Shown: positions 41,854 to 54,197, counted from the stretch's first letter. The stretch: DNA of 64,000 bases from Achromobacter deleyi (GCF_902859705.1 NZ_CADIJO010000005.1:248001-312000); one strand, 5' to 3'. Notes: generated from the sequence alone by a model not told the origin. Translations and numbers: made by a program.

Positions 41854-42921
41854 TTAGACGACCTCGGAGAGCGCCTTCAGAAGCAGTTCGCACTGCTCAT
41901 CGGTGCCCACTGTAATACGTAGAAACTGGTCTATGCGTGGCTGCCGGAAATGGCGCACGATGATGCTGCGTGCGCGTAGCCCGGCGGCCAGTTCCGCGGC
42001 GTCCCGGGATGCGTGCCGCGCGAACACGAAGTTCGCGCTCGACGGCAGCACCTCGAAGCCCAGCGATACCAGACCCGCCGCCATCCGTGCGCGAGTCTGG
42101 ATCACGGCCTGGCGGGTTTGCTCAAAATACTCTGTATCCTCAAGCGCCGCCACCGCCCCGGCCGAAGCCAGGCGATCCACGGGGTAGGAATTGAAGCTGT
42201 TCTTGACCCGCTCCAGTCCATCGATGAGCTCGGGGCTGCCCACGGCGAAGCCTACCCGCAGGCCGGCCAGCGAGCGCGACTTGGACAGCGTCTGGACCAC
42301 CAGCAGGTTGTCGTAGCGCGCGGTCAGGCCAATGACGGACTCGGCGCCGAAATCGACATAGGCCTCGTCCACCACCACCACGGCGTCCGGGTTGCCGGCC
42401 ACGATGCGTTCGATTTCCGCGACCGTCAACGCTCGACCCGTGGGGGCATTGGGGTTGGGGAAAATGATGGCGCCTGCCTGACCATGGCGCGCCGGCAGGT
42501 AGTCTTCGACGTCGATACGGAAATCGTCCGTCAGGGGCAAGGTCTCGTAGGCAATACCGTACAAGCCGCAATAGACGGGATAGAAGCTGTAGCTGATGTC
42601 GGGAAAACGCAGCGGACGCTCGTGCTTGAGCAGCGCCAGGAAGGCATGGGCCAGCACTTCGTCCGAACCATTGCCGACGAACACGCGGGACGGTTCCACG
42701 CCGACCGTGGTCGCGATCGCCTGGCGCAGGCGATCGGAAGACGGGTCCGGATACAGCTTGAGAGTGTCGTCGCTTGCCGCGCGGATCGCCTCGAGCACCT
42801 TGGGCGACGGCCCGTAAGGATGCTCATTGGTGTTCAGCTTGACCAGGTTCTGAAGCTTGGGCTGCTCGCCCGGAACATACGGACTGAGCGTCCCGACCAC
42901 GGGACTCCAGAAACGGCTCAT
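41854..42921 (-). CDS. hisC: Histidinol-phosphate aminotransferase
   Basis: 355 residues, fold type I PLP enzyme. '[21 protein letters not shown]' N-terminal motif; '[19 protein letters not shown]'; 'FPNPNAPTG'; the PLP lysine in '[18 protein letters not shown]' near residues 218-236; C-terminal '[23 protein letters not shown]'. It converts histidinol phosphate in histidine biosynthesis. It starts 3 bases after der ends. Confidence 0.95.
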   Translation of the reverse strand: MSRFWSPVVGTLSPYVPGEQPKLQNLVKLNTNEHPYGPSPKVLEAIRAASDDTLKLYPDPSSDRLRQAIATTVGVEPSRVFVGNGSDEVLAHAFLALLKHERPLRFPDISYSFYPVYCGLYGIAYETLPLTDDFRIDVEDYLPARHGQAGAIIFPNPNAPTGRALTVAEIERIVAGNPDAVVVVDEAYVDFGAESVIGLTARYDNLLVVQTLSKSRSLAGLRVGFAVGSPELIDGLERVKNSFNSYPVDRLASAGAVAALEDTEYFEQTRQAVIQTRARMAAGLVSLGFEVLPSSANFVFARHASRDAAELAAGLRARSIIVRHFRQPRIDQFLRITVGTDEQCELLLKALSEVV

Positions 42922-42924
42922 GGG

Positions 42925-44277
42925 TCAGTCTTCCTGCGCGTAGGGGTTGTGCGAGGATTTGAATTCAATGCGCAGGGGCGTGCCGGCCAGATCGAACGCA
43001 TTGCGGAAACGGGTTTCCAGGTAGCGGCGATAGGAATCCGGAATGGCGTCCAGCGCGTTGCCGTGGATGACGACCAGCGGCGGGTTCTGACCGCCCTGGT
43101 GCGCATAGCGCATCTTGGGACGGAAGATGCCCTTGCGGGGCGGCTGCTGCTGCTCGATGGCGGCCTGAAGCTCGCGCGTGAGCTTGGGCGTGGACAGCTT
43201 GGCAAACGCGGCCGCGTGGGCCGAATTGATCGACTTCAGCAGCGGCTTGATGCCCTGCCCGCGCAACGCCGAAATGGTGTGCACGCGAGCAAACGACAGG
43301 AAGCGCAGCTTGCGCTGGAATTCGCGCTCGATGCGTTCTTTTTCTTCGCCGTCCAGGCCGTCCCATTTGTTGACGGCGACCACCACCGCGCGGCCGGTTT
43401 CCAGCACGAAGCCCGCGATGTGGGCGTCTTGCTCGGAAATCTCGGTTTGCGCGTCCAGCATGAGCAGCACGACGTTGCTGGCCTCGATGGCCTGCAGCGT
43501 CTTGATGACCGAGAACTTCTCGACGGCTTCGAACACCTTGCCGCGCTTGCGCAGACCGGCGGTGTCGATCAGCGTGTAGCGGCGGCCATCGCGGTCGAAA
43601 TCGATTTCGATGGCATCGCGGGTGGTGCCGGGCATGTCGAACGCAATGACGCGCTCTTCGCCCATCAGGGTGTTGATGAGCGTGGACTTGCCGACGTTGG
43701 GGCGGCCCACGATGGCCAGCTTGATACGGTGATCGTGCTCGCCCTCTTCGGCGACTTCTTCTTCGGCGGGCGGTTCGGCCAGATCCTTGAGCGCGAGCTC
43801 GATCAGGTCGACGATGCCGTCGCCGTGCGCGGCCGAGATGGGATAGGGTTGCCCCAGGCCCAGCTCGTGGAACTCGGAGATGGCCGGGCCCAGGCCCATG
43901 CCTTCGGCCTTGTTCACCGCCAACAGCACGCGCTGCTGGCCGGATTTGCGCAGCAAGGTCGCGATTTCGTGGTCGTGGGCGTTCAGGCCCGCGCGGGCGT
44001 CCACCAGGAACACCACCACATCCGCCTCGGCGATGGCCTGCCGGGTCTGGCGAGCCATTTCCAGCAGGATGCCGTCTTTGGCGACGGGTTCGAAACCGCC
44101 CGTGTCGATGGCGATGAACGGGATATCGCCCACCCTGCCCTCGCCATAGTGGCGATCGCGGGTCAGGCCGGAAAAATCGGCCACCAGCGCGGCGCGCGAT
44201 CGCGTCAGGCGGTTGAAAAGGGTCGATTTACCCACATTGGGGCGACCGACCAGGGCAACGACAGGCTTGAAGGACAC
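42925..44277 (-). CDS. der: Ribosome biogenesis GTPase Der (EngA)
   Basis: 450 residues with two GTPase domains: first '[25 protein letters not shown]' near residue 8 and second '[25 protein letters not shown]' near residue 185. The C-terminal KH-like domain ends with 'RTPLRIEF'-type sequence here read as '[20 protein letters not shown]'. Needed for 50S assembly. The order bamB-der-hisC is conserved. Confidence 0.97.
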   Translation of the reverse strand: MSFKPVVALVGRPNVGKSTLFNRLTRSRAALVADFSGLTRDRHYGEGRVGDIPFIAIDTGGFEPVAKDGILLEMARQTRQAIAEADVVVFLVDARAGLNAHDHEIATLLRKSGQQRVLLAVNKAEGMGLGPAISEFHELGLGQPYPISAAHGDGIVDLIELALKDLAEPPAEEEVAEEGEHDHRIKLAIVGRPNVGKSTLINTLMGEERVIAFDMPGTTRDAIEIDFDRDGRRYTLIDTAGLRKRGKVFEAVEKFSVIKTLQAIEASNVVLLMLDAQTEISEQDAHIAGFVLETGRAVVVAVNKWDGLDGEEKERIEREFQRKLRFLSFARVHTISALRGQGIKPLLKSINSAHAAAFAKLSTPKLTRELQAAIEQQQPPRKGIFRPKMRYAHQGGQNPPLVVIHGNALDAIPDSYRRYLETRFRNAFDLAGTPLRIEFKSSHNPYAQED

Positions 44278-44302
44278 GGTGTAAGGCTTTGTTTTTTAGG
44301 GT

Positions 44303-45460
44303 TTAGTTGGTACCGATCAGGACGAGATTGCCATTGCCCGTCTGGACCAGCACACCTTGGGGAGTCGTCTGGGGCGGCGACACGACGGCGCCGCCGCCAA
44401 CCGACAGGCGCGCCATCAGGCTGCCGTCGCTGCGCGACAGGAAATGCACATAGCCGTCCAGGTCGCCGACTGCCAGCGCGCCGCCCAACACGGCAGGCGC
44501 CGTCAGTTGGCGGTTTTTCAGCGCAGCCTGCTTCCAGACGTTGCCGCCGTTATCCAGCGCGAAGGCGTTGACCACGCTGTTCTGGTCGGCCGAGTAGGCA
44601 AAGCGCTCGTCCAGGGTCATGCCGGAGACGCTGGAGAAATCCTTGGCCCAGATCGGACGGCCGCCAGCCGTGACGTCAAAGCACACGATACGCCCTTGGT
44701 AGGCCACCGCGCAAAGCAGGTTGCCGGCAATGCGGGGCGCGCCGACCACGTCGGTCAGGCGTTCGAGGTCGCTGGCGCCGCGCGGGGTGGCCACGGTGCC
44801 TTCCCATTGGACGTTACCACTATCCGAGGCGATGGCCATCAGCTTGCCGCCCGGCAGGCCGGTGATGACCAGGCCTTCGGCCAGGACCATCTGCGCGACG
44901 CTGCGCAGGGCCAGAGCCGGGCCGGGGCGCTGGACGCTCCAGAGGCGCTCGCCGTTATTGGCGTCGAAGGCCTGGATGCGATAGTCGCCGCTGCGCACGA
45001 CGACGATGCCATAACCCACCACCGGCGAGATATTGACGTCGCTGGTGGCGCGGACCTTCCATTTGACCTTGCCGGTGTCGTCGAAAGCGACCACGTCGCC
45101 GTCGGGCGAAGCCACGGCGGTGGTGGTGCCGTCGCTGCCGGCGCCGGCGGTGAGCTTGACGCCTGCCTGGGCCTTCCAGATGGGGCGGCCGCTTTGCAGG
45201 TCAAACTTGCCGACCGAGCCGTCGGGCGTGGCGGCGTAGATCGCGCTGCCCAGCACGGTGGGCGCAAAGCCCAGGCCGGAACCGCTGCCAATGGATGTGG
45301 ACCAGACCTGGCGCACGGACATGCCGGCCTTGTATTCGGTCAGCGGAGCGGGGTCGTAGCGGCCGTCGTCATGGGAAAACAGGCCGCAGCCACCCAGGGC
45401 CAGCAGGCCCGTCAGGCAAACCGCGCCACGCCACGTACGGCCAAAGGCAAATTTACGCAT
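44303..45460 (-). CDS. bamB: Outer membrane assembly lipoprotein BamB
   Basis: 385 residues from ATG 45460. The lipoprotein signal is 'GAVCLTGLLALGGC' with the lipobox Cys near residue 24. The rest is a PQQ-like beta-propeller with repeats such as 'GRPIWKAQAGVKLTAG', 'GERLWSVQRP' and 'AVGDLDGYVHFLSRSDG'. It is part of the BAM complex that inserts outer membrane proteins. It follows yfgM by 5 bases. Confidence 0.95.
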   Translation of the reverse strand: MRKFAFGRTWRGAVCLTGLLALGGCGLFSHDDGRYDPAPLTEYKAGMSVRQVWSTSIGSGSGLGFAPTVLGSAIYAATPDGSVGKFDLQSGRPIWKAQAGVKLTAGAGSDGTTTAVASPDGDVVAFDDTGKVKWKVRATSDVNISPVVGYGIVVVRSGDYRIQAFDANNGERLWSVQRPGPALALRSVAQMVLAEGLVITGLPGGKLMAIASDSGNVQWEGTVATPRGASDLERLTDVVGAPRIAGNLLCAVAYQGRIVCFDVTAGGRPIWAKDFSSVSGMTLDERFAYSADQNSVVNAFALDNGGNVWKQAALKNRQLTAPAVLGGALAVGDLDGYVHFLSRSDGSLMARLSVGGGAVVSPPQTTPQGVLVQTGNGNLVLIGTN

Positions 45461-45465
45461 TACAG

Positions 45466-46104
45466 TCAGGCTCCGCTCAGGGCATCCAGTTTCAGTTGCA
45501 CAACCTGGGTCAGCGGATTTGCCGTACCCAGGCCATCGATGGCGCTTTGCCATGCGGCACGCGCTTCATCGCGCTTGCCTTGCGCAGCGAGAATATCGCC
45601 GCGGCGGTCGGCAAACAAGGCCGCGAAGGCCGCCGGGGCGTTGTTCAACTGCGCCAGGGCGCCATCGTATTGCTTCTGGTCGAGCAGCAGGCCCGCCAGG
45701 CGCAGGCGCGCCACGGCCTGCATGGCTGGGTTCTTGGCCTGCCCTGCCAGCCACTCAAGCTGCTGGCGCGCGCCGTCGAGGTCTTTCTGGGCTTGCAGCG
45801 CCTGGGCCGCCACCAGGGCGCCGCGGGCGGCGTAACCGGTGGAACCGTATTGGTCACGCAAGGTCGCCGCAGCCGCCTTGATTCGCACGGACGAATCGGC
45901 GCCGCCCAGGCGGGCAGCATCTTCCAGGGCTTCGAAGTAGCCCATGGCCTGGTTCGCGCGGTGCGATTGATAGGCCTTCCAGCCCCACCAGCCGCCCCAC
46001 GCCACCACCACGGCCGTCAGCAGCGACACCATCAAGGTGCCGTAACGAGCCCACCATGCCTTGATGGCGTCGAGTTTTTCCTGTTCTTCGAGATCGTATG
46101 CCAT
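45466..46104 (-). CDS. yfgM: YfgM-like membrane-anchored TPR protein
   Basis: 212 residues. Cytoplasmic start ('AYDLEEQEKLDAIKAWWARYG'), one transmembrane helix near residues 22-45 ('TLMVSLLTAVVVAWGGWWGWKAY') and a periplasmic TPR-like helical domain ('AARGALVAAQALQAQKDLDGARQQLEWL'). In E. coli YfgM works with the periplasmic chaperone PpiD at the SecYEG translocon. Placed between hisS and bamB as in other proteobacteria. Confidence 0.92.
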   Translation of the reverse strand: MAYDLEEQEKLDAIKAWWARYGTLMVSLLTAVVVAWGGWWGWKAYQSHRANQAMGYFEALEDAARLGGADSSVRIKAAAATLRDQYGSTGYAARGALVAAQALQAQKDLDGARQQLEWLAGQAKNPAMQAVARLRLAGLLLDQKQYDGALAQLNNAPAAFAALFADRRGDILAAQGKRDEARAAWQSAIDGLGTANPLTQVVQLKLDALSGA

Positions 46105-46106
46105 GC

Positions 46107-47402
46107 CTAACCCTTGTGATTCAATACTTCGGCCAAGGCCGCCAACGGGACTTGCTGCTGCGCGGCGTCGCCTTGGGTGTCGGCGCGCAGGAATTTGACG
46201 CTGGCGGTCTGCGAGGCCACTTCATCGGCGCCAAGGATAACCGCAACCCGGGCGCCACTGGCGTCCGCGCGCTTGAATTGGGACTTGAAGCTGGCCGAGC
46301 CGGCGTGCACGACCACCGACAGACCGGCATCGCGCAGGTCTTCACCAACCCGGGCGGCCAGGCGCTGGGCGTCTTCACCCTGGTGCACCACATAGACGTC
46401 GCATTCGGCCGGGGCTTCGACTTGCACGCTCTGTTCCCAGAGATCAAGCAGGCGCTCCATGCCGATGGCGAAACCGACGGCGGGCGCAGCCTTGCCGCCC
46501 AGCAGTTCGATCAGGCCGTCGTAGCGGCCGCCGCCGCAGACCGTGCCCTGGGAGCCCAGGCGGTCGGTGACCCATTCGAAGACGGTCAGGTTGTAGTAGT
46601 CGAGACCGCGCACCAGGCGCGGGTTCAGGCGGTATTCGATGCCGGCGTCGGTCAGGCGCTGGCAGACGCCGTCGAAGTGCGCGCGGGATTCCTCGCCCAG
46701 GAAGTCGAACAGGCGCGGCGCGCTGTCGGCCATTTCCTGCATGGCGGGATTTTTCGTGTCCAGCACGCGCAGCGGATTCGTATACAGGCGGCGCTTGCCG
46801 TCTTCGTCGAGGATGTCGCTGTGCTTTTCCAGGTGGGCGATCAAGGCGGCGCGGTGCGCGGCGCGCTCGGCCGGCTGCCCCAGCGAATTGAGTTCGAGGC
46901 GCACGTCGGTCAGGCCCAGCAGCTTCCACAGGCGGGCCAGCATGACGATGAGTTCGGCATCGACATCAGGGCCGGCGAAACCCAGGGCTTCGACGTCGAT
47001 CTGGTGAAACTGGCGGTAGCGGCCGCGCTGCGGGCGCTCGTGGCGGAACACGGGGCCGATGGAGTAGACGCGCTGCGGGCGGTCGTACAGCATGTTGTGC
47101 TCGATCGAGGCGCGCACGATGCCGGCCGTCATTTCAGGCCGCATGGTGAGCGATTCGCCGTTGAGCGCATCGGTGAACGTGTACATCTCTTTTTCGACGA
47201 TGTCCGTCACTTCGCCGATGCCGCGCGTGAACAGGCGCGTATGCTCAAGCACGGGCGTACGCACATTGCGATAGCCGTAGCCGCGCAGCCAGCCGCGCAC
47301 GATTTCCTCGAATTGCTCCCAGCGGGCGCTGGGCCCGGGCAGCACGTCATTCATGCCGCGGATGGCGGCGACTTTCTGGAAAGCTTGAGTCATCTTGATC
47401 AT
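46107..47402 (-). CDS. hisS: Histidyl-tRNA synthetase
   Basis: 431 residues. Class II motifs: '[20 protein letters not shown]', motif 2 '[27 protein letters not shown]', the histidine-binding '[12 protein letters not shown]' near residue 285 and motif 3 '[10 protein letters not shown]'. An anticodon-binding domain forms the C-terminus ('[15 protein letters not shown]'). A second possible ATG lies 9 bases downstream. Confidence 0.97.
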   Translation of the reverse strand: MIKMTQAFQKVAAIRGMNDVLPGPSARWEQFEEIVRGWLRGYGYRNVRTPVLEHTRLFTRGIGEVTDIVEKEMYTFTDALNGESLTMRPEMTAGIVRASIEHNMLYDRPQRVYSIGPVFRHERPQRGRYRQFHQIDVEALGFAGPDVDAELIVMLARLWKLLGLTDVRLELNSLGQPAERAAHRAALIAHLEKHSDILDEDGKRRLYTNPLRVLDTKNPAMQEMADSAPRLFDFLGEESRAHFDGVCQRLTDAGIEYRLNPRLVRGLDYYNLTVFEWVTDRLGSQGTVCGGGRYDGLIELLGGKAAPAVGFAIGMERLLDLWEQSVQVEAPAECDVYVVHQGEDAQRLAARVGEDLRDAGLSVVVHAGSASFKSQFKRADASGARVAVILGADEVASQTASVKFLRADTQGDAAQQQVPLAALAEVLNHKG

Positions 47403-47447
47403 GCCGCATCACGCGCTGGCAAGCGCGCTGGCGGCGACACCCTTTCT

Positions 47448-48734
47448 TTAATGAGAGGCGAGCGCGCCGTAGCGACGCGCGACGTAGTCTTCAACGATGG
47501 CCTGGAATTCTTCGGCGATATGGTCGCCCTTCAGGGTGACCGTGCGCTCGCCGTCGACGAATACCGGCGCGGCTGGCACCTCGCCGGTGCCCGGCAGGCT
47601 GATGCCGATGTCCGCGTGGCGGCTTTCGCCAGGCCCGTTGACCACACAGCCCATGACCGCGACGTTCATGCTTTCGACGCCGGGGTATTGCGCCCGCCAT
47701 ACCGGCATCTGCCGGCGCAGGTAGGACTGGATGCTGTCGGCCAGTTCCTGGAAGAATGTGCTGCTGGTGCGGCCGCAACCGGGGCAGGCCACCACCATGG
47801 GCGTGAACGCACGCAGGCCCATGGTCTGCAGGATTTCCTGGGCCACCACGGCTTCGCGGCTGCGGTCGCCGCCGGGTTCAGGCGTGAGCGAGATGCGGAT
47901 GGTATCGCCGATGCCCTGCTGCAGCAGCACGGCCAGCGCGGCGGTGGACGCCACGATGCCCTTGCTGCCCATGCCGGCTTCGGTCAGGCCCAGGTGCAGC
48001 GGGTAGTCGCAGCGCGCCGACAGGTCGCGATAGACCGCGATCAGGTCCTGCACGTGGCTGACCTTGCAGGACAGGATGATGGCGTCGCGGCGCAGGCCGA
48101 GTTCTTCGGCGCGCTGGGCGTTGCTGATGGCGGACACGACCAGCGCGTCGCGCATGACGGCCTGCGCTTCCCAGGGCTGGGCGCGCAGGTTGTTCTCGTC
48201 CATCTTGCGGGCCATCAGCTCATGATCGAGGCTGCCCCAGTTGACGCCGATGCGCACCGGTTTGTCGTAGCGGCAAGCCACTTCGATCATCTGGGCGAAA
48301 TTGTCGTCACGACGCTTGCCCCCGCCCATGTTGCCCGGGTTGATGCGGTACTTGGACAGCGCCTGCGCGCATTCCGGAAACTGCGTCAGGAGCTTATGGC
48401 CGTTGTAATGGAAGTCGCCGACCAGGGGCACGTTGACGCCCATGCGGTCGAGCTGTTCGCGGATGGCCACGACTTCCTTGGCCGCCTCGGGGGTATTGAC
48501 CGTGATGCGCACCAGCTCGGAGCCGGCCAGCGCCAGTTCCTTGACCTGGATCGCCGTGGCGATCGCGTCGGCGGTGTCGGTGTTGGTCATGGACTGGACC
48601 ACGACGGGCGCATCGCCGCCCACCATGACCGTACGGTCGCCCCACTTGACCGCCACCGCACGCGTGTGTCGGCGGGAAGCCGCGCCCACGGAGGGCGGCG
48701 GCGCATCCTGGCAAGGCAGAGAGGAATCTTGCAT
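47448..48734 (-). CDS. ispG: 4-hydroxy-3-methylbut-2-enyl diphosphate synthase IspG
   Basis: 428 residues. TIM-barrel start ('[45 protein letters not shown]') and a C-terminal [4Fe-4S] domain with '[11 protein letters not shown]' and '[13 protein letters not shown]'. It acts in the MEP isoprenoid pathway. Preceded by rodZ-like and followed by hisS on the same strand, as in many proteobacteria. Confidence 0.97.
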   Translation of the reverse strand: MQDSSLPCQDAPPPSVGAASRRHTRAVAVKWGDRTVMVGGDAPVVVQSMTNTDTADAIATAIQVKELALAGSELVRITVNTPEAAKEVVAIREQLDRMGVNVPLVGDFHYNGHKLLTQFPECAQALSKYRINPGNMGGGKRRDDNFAQMIEVACRYDKPVRIGVNWGSLDHELMARKMDENNLRAQPWEAQAVMRDALVVSAISNAQRAEELGLRRDAIILSCKVSHVQDLIAVYRDLSARCDYPLHLGLTEAGMGSKGIVASTAALAVLLQQGIGDTIRISLTPEPGGDRSREAVVAQEILQTMGLRAFTPMVVACPGCGRTSSTFFQELADSIQSYLRRQMPVWRAQYPGVESMNVAVMGCVVNGPGESRHADIGISLPGTGEVPAAPVFVDGERTVTLKGDHIAEEFQAIVEDYVARRYGALASH

Positions 48735-48749
48735 CGGCGGAACCGGTAA

Positions 48750-49253
48750 TTACTTGGACAGCTTGGGAAGCCAGTCGAACGCGAGCCAGTGCTGCGGCAG
48801 CCAGCCCTGCCAGAAGGCATAGGCGACGCCGGCGGCAAGCACCAGCACGATGGCGATCAGCCAGCCCCACGACGTGGACGACGAGCGGTCGTCGTCGGCG
48901 CTGGACTGGGGAATGGAATGCGCGGAATGCAGCGCGCCCGGGCTGAGCTTGACGGGGCCGGTGGCGCGGGCCTTGGGGTCCAGCGAATCCACGATGGCCT
49001 GGGCATCGGCGCCCAGCAGGCGGGCGTAGTTGCGGATCAGGCCGCGCAGCGAAACGCCGGTGGGCAGATCGGCCCACTGCTCGTTTTCAAGGGCCTCGAT
49101 CTGCTTGGTGGAAAACTTGATGCGGCTGGACACTTCGTCGAGCGACCAACCCTTGGACTGGCGCAGCGTACGCAGCGCCGAACCCACATTGCCCGAGCCG
49201 CTTGCGGCGCCCGTGGACGTCTCTGAAACTGCAGAAGCGAAATCCTGCGTCAT
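48750..49253 (-). CDS. Short RodZ-like HTH membrane protein
   Basis: 167 residues. N-terminal HTH_25-type domain ('[61 protein letters not shown]') and one transmembrane helix near residues 132-151 ('[21 protein letters not shown]'). Only about 16 residues follow the helix; the periplasmic domain of full RodZ is absent. It lies between ispG and rlmN, the usual RodZ locus, with an ATGA overlap to rlmN. It may still link MreB to the membrane. Confidence 0.85.
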   Translation of the reverse strand: MTQDFASAVSETSTGAASGSGNVGSALRTLRQSKGWSLDEVSSRIKFSTKQIEALENEQWADLPTGVSLRGLIRNYARLLGADAQAIVDSLDPKARATGPVKLSPGALHSAHSIPQSSADDDRSSSTSWGWLIAIVLVLAAGVAYAFWQGWLPQHWLAFDWLPKLSK

Positions 49254-50404
49254 GCATGCACCTGTTTAATTGGTATGGTCTGGCGCTGCGCGGCGTTCCG
49301 TTCAGTGATTCGGGTACGGTCGCGCACTTCTCCCGCCAGTTGACCACAAGCGGCATCGATATCGTCACCCCGGGTCTTGCGTACGGTCGTGATGATGCCG
49401 GCGTCCATCAGACGCTGGGCAAACACCTTGACGCGTGCCGAAGACGAGCGCTTCAGGCCGGACGCGGGGAAGGGATTGAACGGGATCAGATTGAGCTTGC
49501 AGCGAATCTGGCGTGCAATGTGTATCAGTTCTTTGGCGTGCTGGTCGGTATCGTTGATGCCGTCCAGCATGCAGTATTCGAAAGTGATGAAGTCGCGCGG
49601 GGCGTACGCCAGATAGCGTTCGCACGCGGCCAGCAGCTCCTTCAGGGGGTATTTCTTGTTCAGCGGCACGAGCTCGTCGCGCAGCGCGTCGTTGGGCGCG
49701 TGCAGCGATACGGCCAGTGCCACCGGACAGTCTTGCGAGAGGCGGTCCATCATGGGGACCACGCCCGAGGTGGACACCGTGACACGGCGGCGCGACAGGC
49801 CATAGGCGTTGTCGTCGAGCATCAGGCGCAGGGCCGGCAGGACCTGGTCGTAGTTGAGCAAGGGTTCGCCCATGCCCATCATGACCACGTTGCTGATGAC
49901 GCGGGTGTCTTCGGTGGCGCGGGCGCCTTCAAGGCGCGCCGTGCCGATGTCGGCTTCGAGCACGCGCTTGGCCCACCACAGCTGGCCGATGATTTCGCTG
50001 GTCTTCAGGTTGCGGTTGAAGCCCTGGTGCCCGGTCGAGCAGAAGCGGCAATTGACCACGCAGCCGGCCTGGCTGGAAATGCACAGGGTGCCTCGGTCGT
50101 CTTCGGGGATGAAGACGGTTTCGATGGCATTGCCCTGTCCCACGTCGAACAGCCACTTGCGCGTGCCGTCGGTCGAGCGCTGCTCGATATTGACGGGCAA
50201 GGCCTCGATGCGGCAATTCGATGCGAGCTGGCCGCGGAAGTCGCGAGCCAGGTCGGTCATGGCGTCGAACGAATCGGCGCCGCGCTGGTGCATCCAGCGC
50301 TGCAGCTGACGGGCGCGAAACGGCTTGCCGCCCCACTGCCCGACGAGTTCGGACAGGGCGGAGCCGTCCAGCCCCAGCAGATTGATTCGTTCGACGGATT
50401 CCAT
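49250..50404 (-). CDS. rlmN: Dual-specificity 23S rRNA/tRNA methyltransferase RlmN
   Basis: 384 residues. Radical SAM motif '[11 protein letters not shown]' (CxxxCxxC) near residues 112-122; '[19 protein letters not shown]'; and the C-terminal active-site region with '[20 protein letters not shown]' in which the methylation Cys lies. It methylates A2503 of 23S rRNA and A37 of some tRNAs. It precedes ndk in the same run as in other bacteria. Confidence 0.97.
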   Translation of the reverse strand: MESVERINLLGLDGSALSELVGQWGGKPFRARQLQRWMHQRGADSFDAMTDLARDFRGQLASNCRIEALPVNIEQRSTDGTRKWLFDVGQGNAIETVFIPEDDRGTLCISSQAGCVVNCRFCSTGHQGFNRNLKTSEIIGQLWWAKRVLEADIGTARLEGARATEDTRVISNVVMMGMGEPLLNYDQVLPALRLMLDDNAYGLSRRRVTVSTSGVVPMMDRLSQDCPVALAVSLHAPNDALRDELVPLNKKYPLKELLAACERYLAYAPRDFITFEYCMLDGINDTDQHAKELIHIARQIRCKLNLIPFNPFPASGLKRSSSARVKVFAQRLMDAGIITTVRKTRGDDIDAACGQLAGEVRDRTRITERNAAQRQTIPIKQVHA

Positions 50405-50445
50405 GACCTGGGTAACGCTAAATATCTAAAACGTATTCCGGGAAA

Positions 50446-50871
50446 TCAACGGCTGTGGATGTTGATTTCGGGGAAGAAGAAAGCCACTTCGACGGCGGCC
50501 GTTTCCGGAGCGTCGGAGCCGTGCACGGCGTTGGCGTCGATGCTGTCGGCGAAGTCAGCGCGGATGGTGCCCGGGGCGGCCTTCTTGGGGTCCGTGGCGC
50601 CCATCAGGTCGCGGTTCTTCAGGATGGCGTCTTCGCCTTCCAGCACTTGCACGAACACGGGACCGGAGATCATGAAGTCGACCAGGTCCTTGAAGAAGGG
50701 GCGCTCTTTGTGCACGGCGTAGAAACGCTCGGCGTCGGCGCGCGACAGCTGGGCCAGGCGGGCGGCGATGACCTTCAGGCCGGCTTGCTCGAAGCGGCCG
50801 ACGATCTGGCCGATGACGTTCTTGGCGACGGCGTCGGGCTTGATGATCGAGAGGGTACGTTGGATGGACAT
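50446..50871 (-). CDS. ndk: Nucleoside diphosphate kinase
   Basis: 141 residues from ATG 50871: '[36 protein letters not shown]', catalytic His in '[31 protein letters not shown]'. It balances nucleoside triphosphates. A 368-base divergent region separates it from valS. Confidence 0.98.
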   Translation of the reverse strand: MSIQRTLSIIKPDAVAKNVIGQIVGRFEQAGLKVIAARLAQLSRADAERFYAVHKERPFFKDLVDFMISGPVFVQVLEGEDAILKNRDLMGATDPKKAAPGTIRADFADSIDANAVHGSDAPETAAVEVAFFFPEINIHSR

Positions 50872-51239
50872 GAGAACTCCGAAAACTGATTGCTGACTGG
50901 TTTCTATGATTGCCTGGTGCGGCCTGCGCTTGTTGGTGTCACCCTTCAAGGCGCATCGCGCTGTGGGCGCGAGAAGCGGTTCGGAACAAATGCTTGCCCC
51001 GGACCGGCCCGGCCGCCTGTGACGATGACCCAGGCGGGGATTCGACACTGCCTACCCTTTGAGCCTCTGACTTTGAGCCCCCCAAATTTTTGGCGAAACT
51101 TCAATGAATTCAGGGACTTCTAAAAGGTTTACAGTAACCCGGTATTCTAACACGCCGATACGACCGCATTACATCTTAAAATGAGCGGTTTGCTTGCCCG
51201 TATCCATCGACCGGGCGCCCTGTCTGCCGGAACCCTGTA
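50872..51239. other. Divergent promoter region between ndk and valS
   Basis: 368 bases with no supported gene; open frames here are shadows with no ribosome site. It should contain promoters for ndk (minus) and valS (plus). Around 51108-51160 the sequence is AT-richer, with TTTACA (51128) and TATTCT (51143) but not at a canonical distance, so no promoter is called. Confidence 0.5.
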
Positions 51240-54134
51240 ATGACCCAAGCCGCTCCCCCGAACGCCGCGAATCCCGCGAACGACTCCCAGGAACTCTCCA
51301 AGAGCTTCGAACCCGCCGAACTTGAATCCCGCTGGTATGACGAGTGGGACAAGCGCGGGTATTTCGCTGCCGGTTCGCACGTAAAAACGGGGACGGAATC
51401 AAAGCCCTACGCCATCCAGTTCCCGCCGCCCAATGTGACGGGCACCCTGCACATGGGCCACGCGTTCAACCAGACCATCATGGATGGTCTGATCCGCTAC
51501 CACCGCATGCTGGGCGACGACACCGTATTCATTCCGGGGACGGACCACGCCGGCATCGCCACGCAGATCGTGGTTGAAAGACAGCTGGACGCCCAGAAGG
51601 TTTCGCGCCACGACCTGGGCCGCGAGAAATTCGTGGAAAAAGTCTGGGAATGGAAGGAAAAATCGGGCAGCACGATCACCGACCAGGTGCGCCGCCTGGG
51701 CGCGTCGGCCGACTGGCCGCGCGAATACTTCACCATGGATGACCGCATGTCGCGCGGCGTGGTGGAAACGTTCGTCCGCCTGCATAAACAGGGACTGATC
51801 TACCGCGGCAAGCGCCTGGTCAACTGGGACCCCAAGCTGCTGACCGCCGTGTCCGACCTGGAAGTGCTGTCGGAAGAAACCGACGGCCACATGTGGCACA
51901 TCCTCTACCCCTTCGTCGACGGCCCGCAGACCATCGTCGACAAGGACGGCCAGACGGTGACGCTGCGCGGCATGACCATCGCCACCACCCGCCCCGAGAC
52001 CATGCTGGCCGACGGCGCGCTGTGCGTGCACCCCGAAGACCCGCGCTACAAGCATCTGGTGGGCAAGCAGGTCGAACTGCCGCTGTGCGACCGCAACATC
52101 CCCATCATCGCCGACGACTTCGTCGACCCTGAATTCGGCACGGGCTGCGTGAAGATCACCGGCGCGCACGACTTCAACGACTACGCCTGCGCGATGCGCC
52201 ACGATCTGCCGTTGATCGTCATCTTCACGCTGGATGCGCACATCAACGAAAACGGCCCCAAGCAGTTCCAGGGCATGGAACGCTACGAGGCCCGCAAAGC
52301 CGTCGTGGCCCAGCTGGAAGCCGAGGGCTACCTGGTCAAGGTCGAGCCGCACAAGATGATGCAGCCCAAGGGCGACCGCACCGGCGTCGTGCTCGAACCC
52401 ATGCTGACCGACCAATGGTTCGTGGCCATGAGCAAGCCGGCCCCCGAAGGCACGCTGAACCCGGGCAAGAGCATCACCGAAGTGGCGCTGGAAGTCGTGG
52501 CCGACGGCCGCATCCAGTTCTACCCGGACAACTGGACCACGATCTACAACCAGTGGCTGAACAACATCCAGGACTGGTGCATCTCGCGCCAACTGTGGTG
52601 GGGCCATCAGATTCCCGCCTGGTACTCGGAAGACGGCCAGGTGTTCGTGGCGCACGACCAGGCCGAAGCCGAAGCACAGGCGCGCGCTGCCGGCGTGACC
52701 GGCGCGCTCACGCGCGACCCGGACGTGCTGGACACCTGGTTCTCGTCGGGCCTGGTGCCCTTCACCACCCTGGGCTGGCCCGACAAGACGGCCGACCTGG
52801 AACGCTACCTGCCGTCCAGCGTGCTGGTCACGGGCTTTGACATCATCTTCTTCTGGGTGGCGCGCATGGTCATGCTGACCACGCACCTGACCGGCCAGAT
52901 TCCGTTCAAGCACGTCTACATGCACGGCCTGATCCGCGACGCAGACGGCCAGAAGATGAGCAAGTCCAAGGGCAACACGCTCGACCCGATCGACCTGATC
53001 GACGGCATCGACCTGGACGGCCTGGTGGCCAAGCGTACCTACGGCCTGATGAACCCCAAGCAGGCGGGCAGCATTGAAAAGGCCACGCGCCGCCAATACC
53101 CGGACGGCATCCCGGCCTTTGGCACCGATGCACTGCGCTTCACCATGGCCGCCTACGCGACCCTGGGCCGCAACATCAACTTCGACCTGAAGCGCTGCGA
53201 GGGCTACCGGAACTTCTGCAACAAGCTCTGGAACGCCACCCGCTTCGTGCTGATGAACACCGAAGGCCATGACCTCACCGGCACGGAAACCGGCGAACTG
53301 TCGTTCGTGGACCGCTGGATCGTCAGCCAGCTGCAGGCCCTGGAAGCCGACGTGGCACGCGGCTTTGCCGACTACCGCTTCGACAACATCGCCAACGCGC
53401 TGTACCGCTACATCTGGGACGAATACTGCGACTGGTACCTGGAGCTGGCCAAGGTCCAGATCCAGACCGGCACGCCGGCCCAGCAGCTGGGCACGCGCCG
53501 CACGCTGATCCGCGTTCTGGAAGGCGTGCTGCGCCTGGCCCACCCCATCATTCCGTTCATCACCGAAGAACTGTGGCAGAAGGTCTCGGTCGTGGCCGGC
53601 AAGCGCAAGGAAGGCGTCGCCGACAGCGTCAGCGTCCAGCCCTACCCGCAGGCCAACCCTGCCGCCGTGGACACCGCCGCCGAAGCCGATGTGGCCGAAC
53701 TGAAGGCCCAGGTCGAAGCGGTGCGCGCGCTGCGCGGCGAAATGAACCTGTCGCCCGCCCAGAAGGTGCCGCTGTGCGCCCAGGGCGATGCGCCCACGCT
53801 GACGCGTAACGCACCCTACCTGGCCGCGCTGGCCAAGCTGAGCCAGGTCGACGTGCTGGACGCCCTGCCCGATGCCGGCGCGCCGGTGCAGGTGGTGGGC
53901 GCCAGCCGCCTGATGCTGCACGTCGAGATCGACGTGGCGGCCGAACGCATCCGCCTGGACAAGGAAATTGCGCGCCTGGAAGGCGAGATCGCCAAGGCCA
54001 ACGCCAAGCTGTCCAACGCCAGCTTCGTCGAACGCGCCCCCGCGGCCGTGGTCGAACAGGAAAAGGCCCGCGTCGCGCAATTCGGTGAAACGCTGCAGAA
54101 GGTGCGCGAGCAGCGCGGCAAGCTGGGCAACTGA
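51240..54134 (+). CDS. valS: Valyl-tRNA synthetase
   Basis: 964 residues, full length. HIGH-type '[15 protein letters not shown]' near residue 60 and KMSKS '[17 protein letters not shown]' near residue 570; editing domain in between ('[17 protein letters not shown]'). The C-terminal coiled-coil ('[40 protein letters not shown]') is also present. Start ATG 51240. Confidence 0.98.
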   Translation: MTQAAPPNAANPANDSQELSKSFEPAELESRWYDEWDKRGYFAAGSHVKTGTESKPYAIQFPPPNVTGTLHMGHAFNQTIMDGLIRYHRMLGDDTVFIPGTDHAGIATQIVVERQLDAQKVSRHDLGREKFVEKVWEWKEKSGSTITDQVRRLGASADWPREYFTMDDRMSRGVVETFVRLHKQGLIYRGKRLVNWDPKLLTAVSDLEVLSEETDGHMWHILYPFVDGPQTIVDKDGQTVTLRGMTIATTRPETMLADGALCVHPEDPRYKHLVGKQVELPLCDRNIPIIADDFVDPEFGTGCVKITGAHDFNDYACAMRHDLPLIVIFTLDAHINENGPKQFQGMERYEARKAVVAQLEAEGYLVKVEPHKMMQPKGDRTGVVLEPMLTDQWFVAMSKPAPEGTLNPGKSITEVALEVVADGRIQFYPDNWTTIYNQWLNNIQDWCISRQLWWGHQIPAWYSEDGQVFVAHDQAEAEAQARAAGVTGALTRDPDVLDTWFSSGLVPFTTLGWPDKTADLERYLPSSVLVTGFDIIFFWVARMVMLTTHLTGQIPFKHVYMHGLIRDADGQKMSKSKGNTLDPIDLIDGIDLDGLVAKRTYGLMNPKQAGSIEKATRRQYPDGIPAFGTDALRFTMAAYATLGRNINFDLKRCEGYRNFCNKLWNATRFVLMNTEGHDLTGTETGELSFVDRWIVSQLQALEADVARGFADYRFDNIANALYRYIWDEYCDWYLELAKVQIQTGTPAQQLGTRRTLIRVLEGVLRLAHPIIPFITEELWQKVSVVAGKRKEGVADSVSVQPYPQANPAAVDTAAEADVAELKAQVEAVRALRGEMNLSPAQKVPLCAQGDAPTLTRNAPYLAALAKLSQVDVLDALPDAGAPVQVVGASRLMLHVEIDVAAERIRLDKEIARLEGEIAKANAKLSNASFVERAPAAVVEQEKARVAQFGETLQKVREQRGKLGN

Positions 54135-54167
54135 TGCCTGGCGGGCGCCACGCCTGATGCACACCGA

Positions 54168-54197
54168 AGCCCCGGACCCGGTCCGGGGCTTTTTTTC
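54168..54197 (+). terminator. Intrinsic terminator after valS
   Basis: Stem AGCCCCGGA/TCCGGGGCT (54168-54176, 54182-54190) with a 5-base loop, followed by TTTTTTTCG. It lies 33 bases after the valS stop. Confidence 0.9.

Noticed and set aside
46098..48749. An 883-residue plus-strand frame antisense to hisS and ispG
   Set aside because: Both minus-strand genes are intact core enzymes with clear motifs; the antisense frame is a GC-codon artefact.
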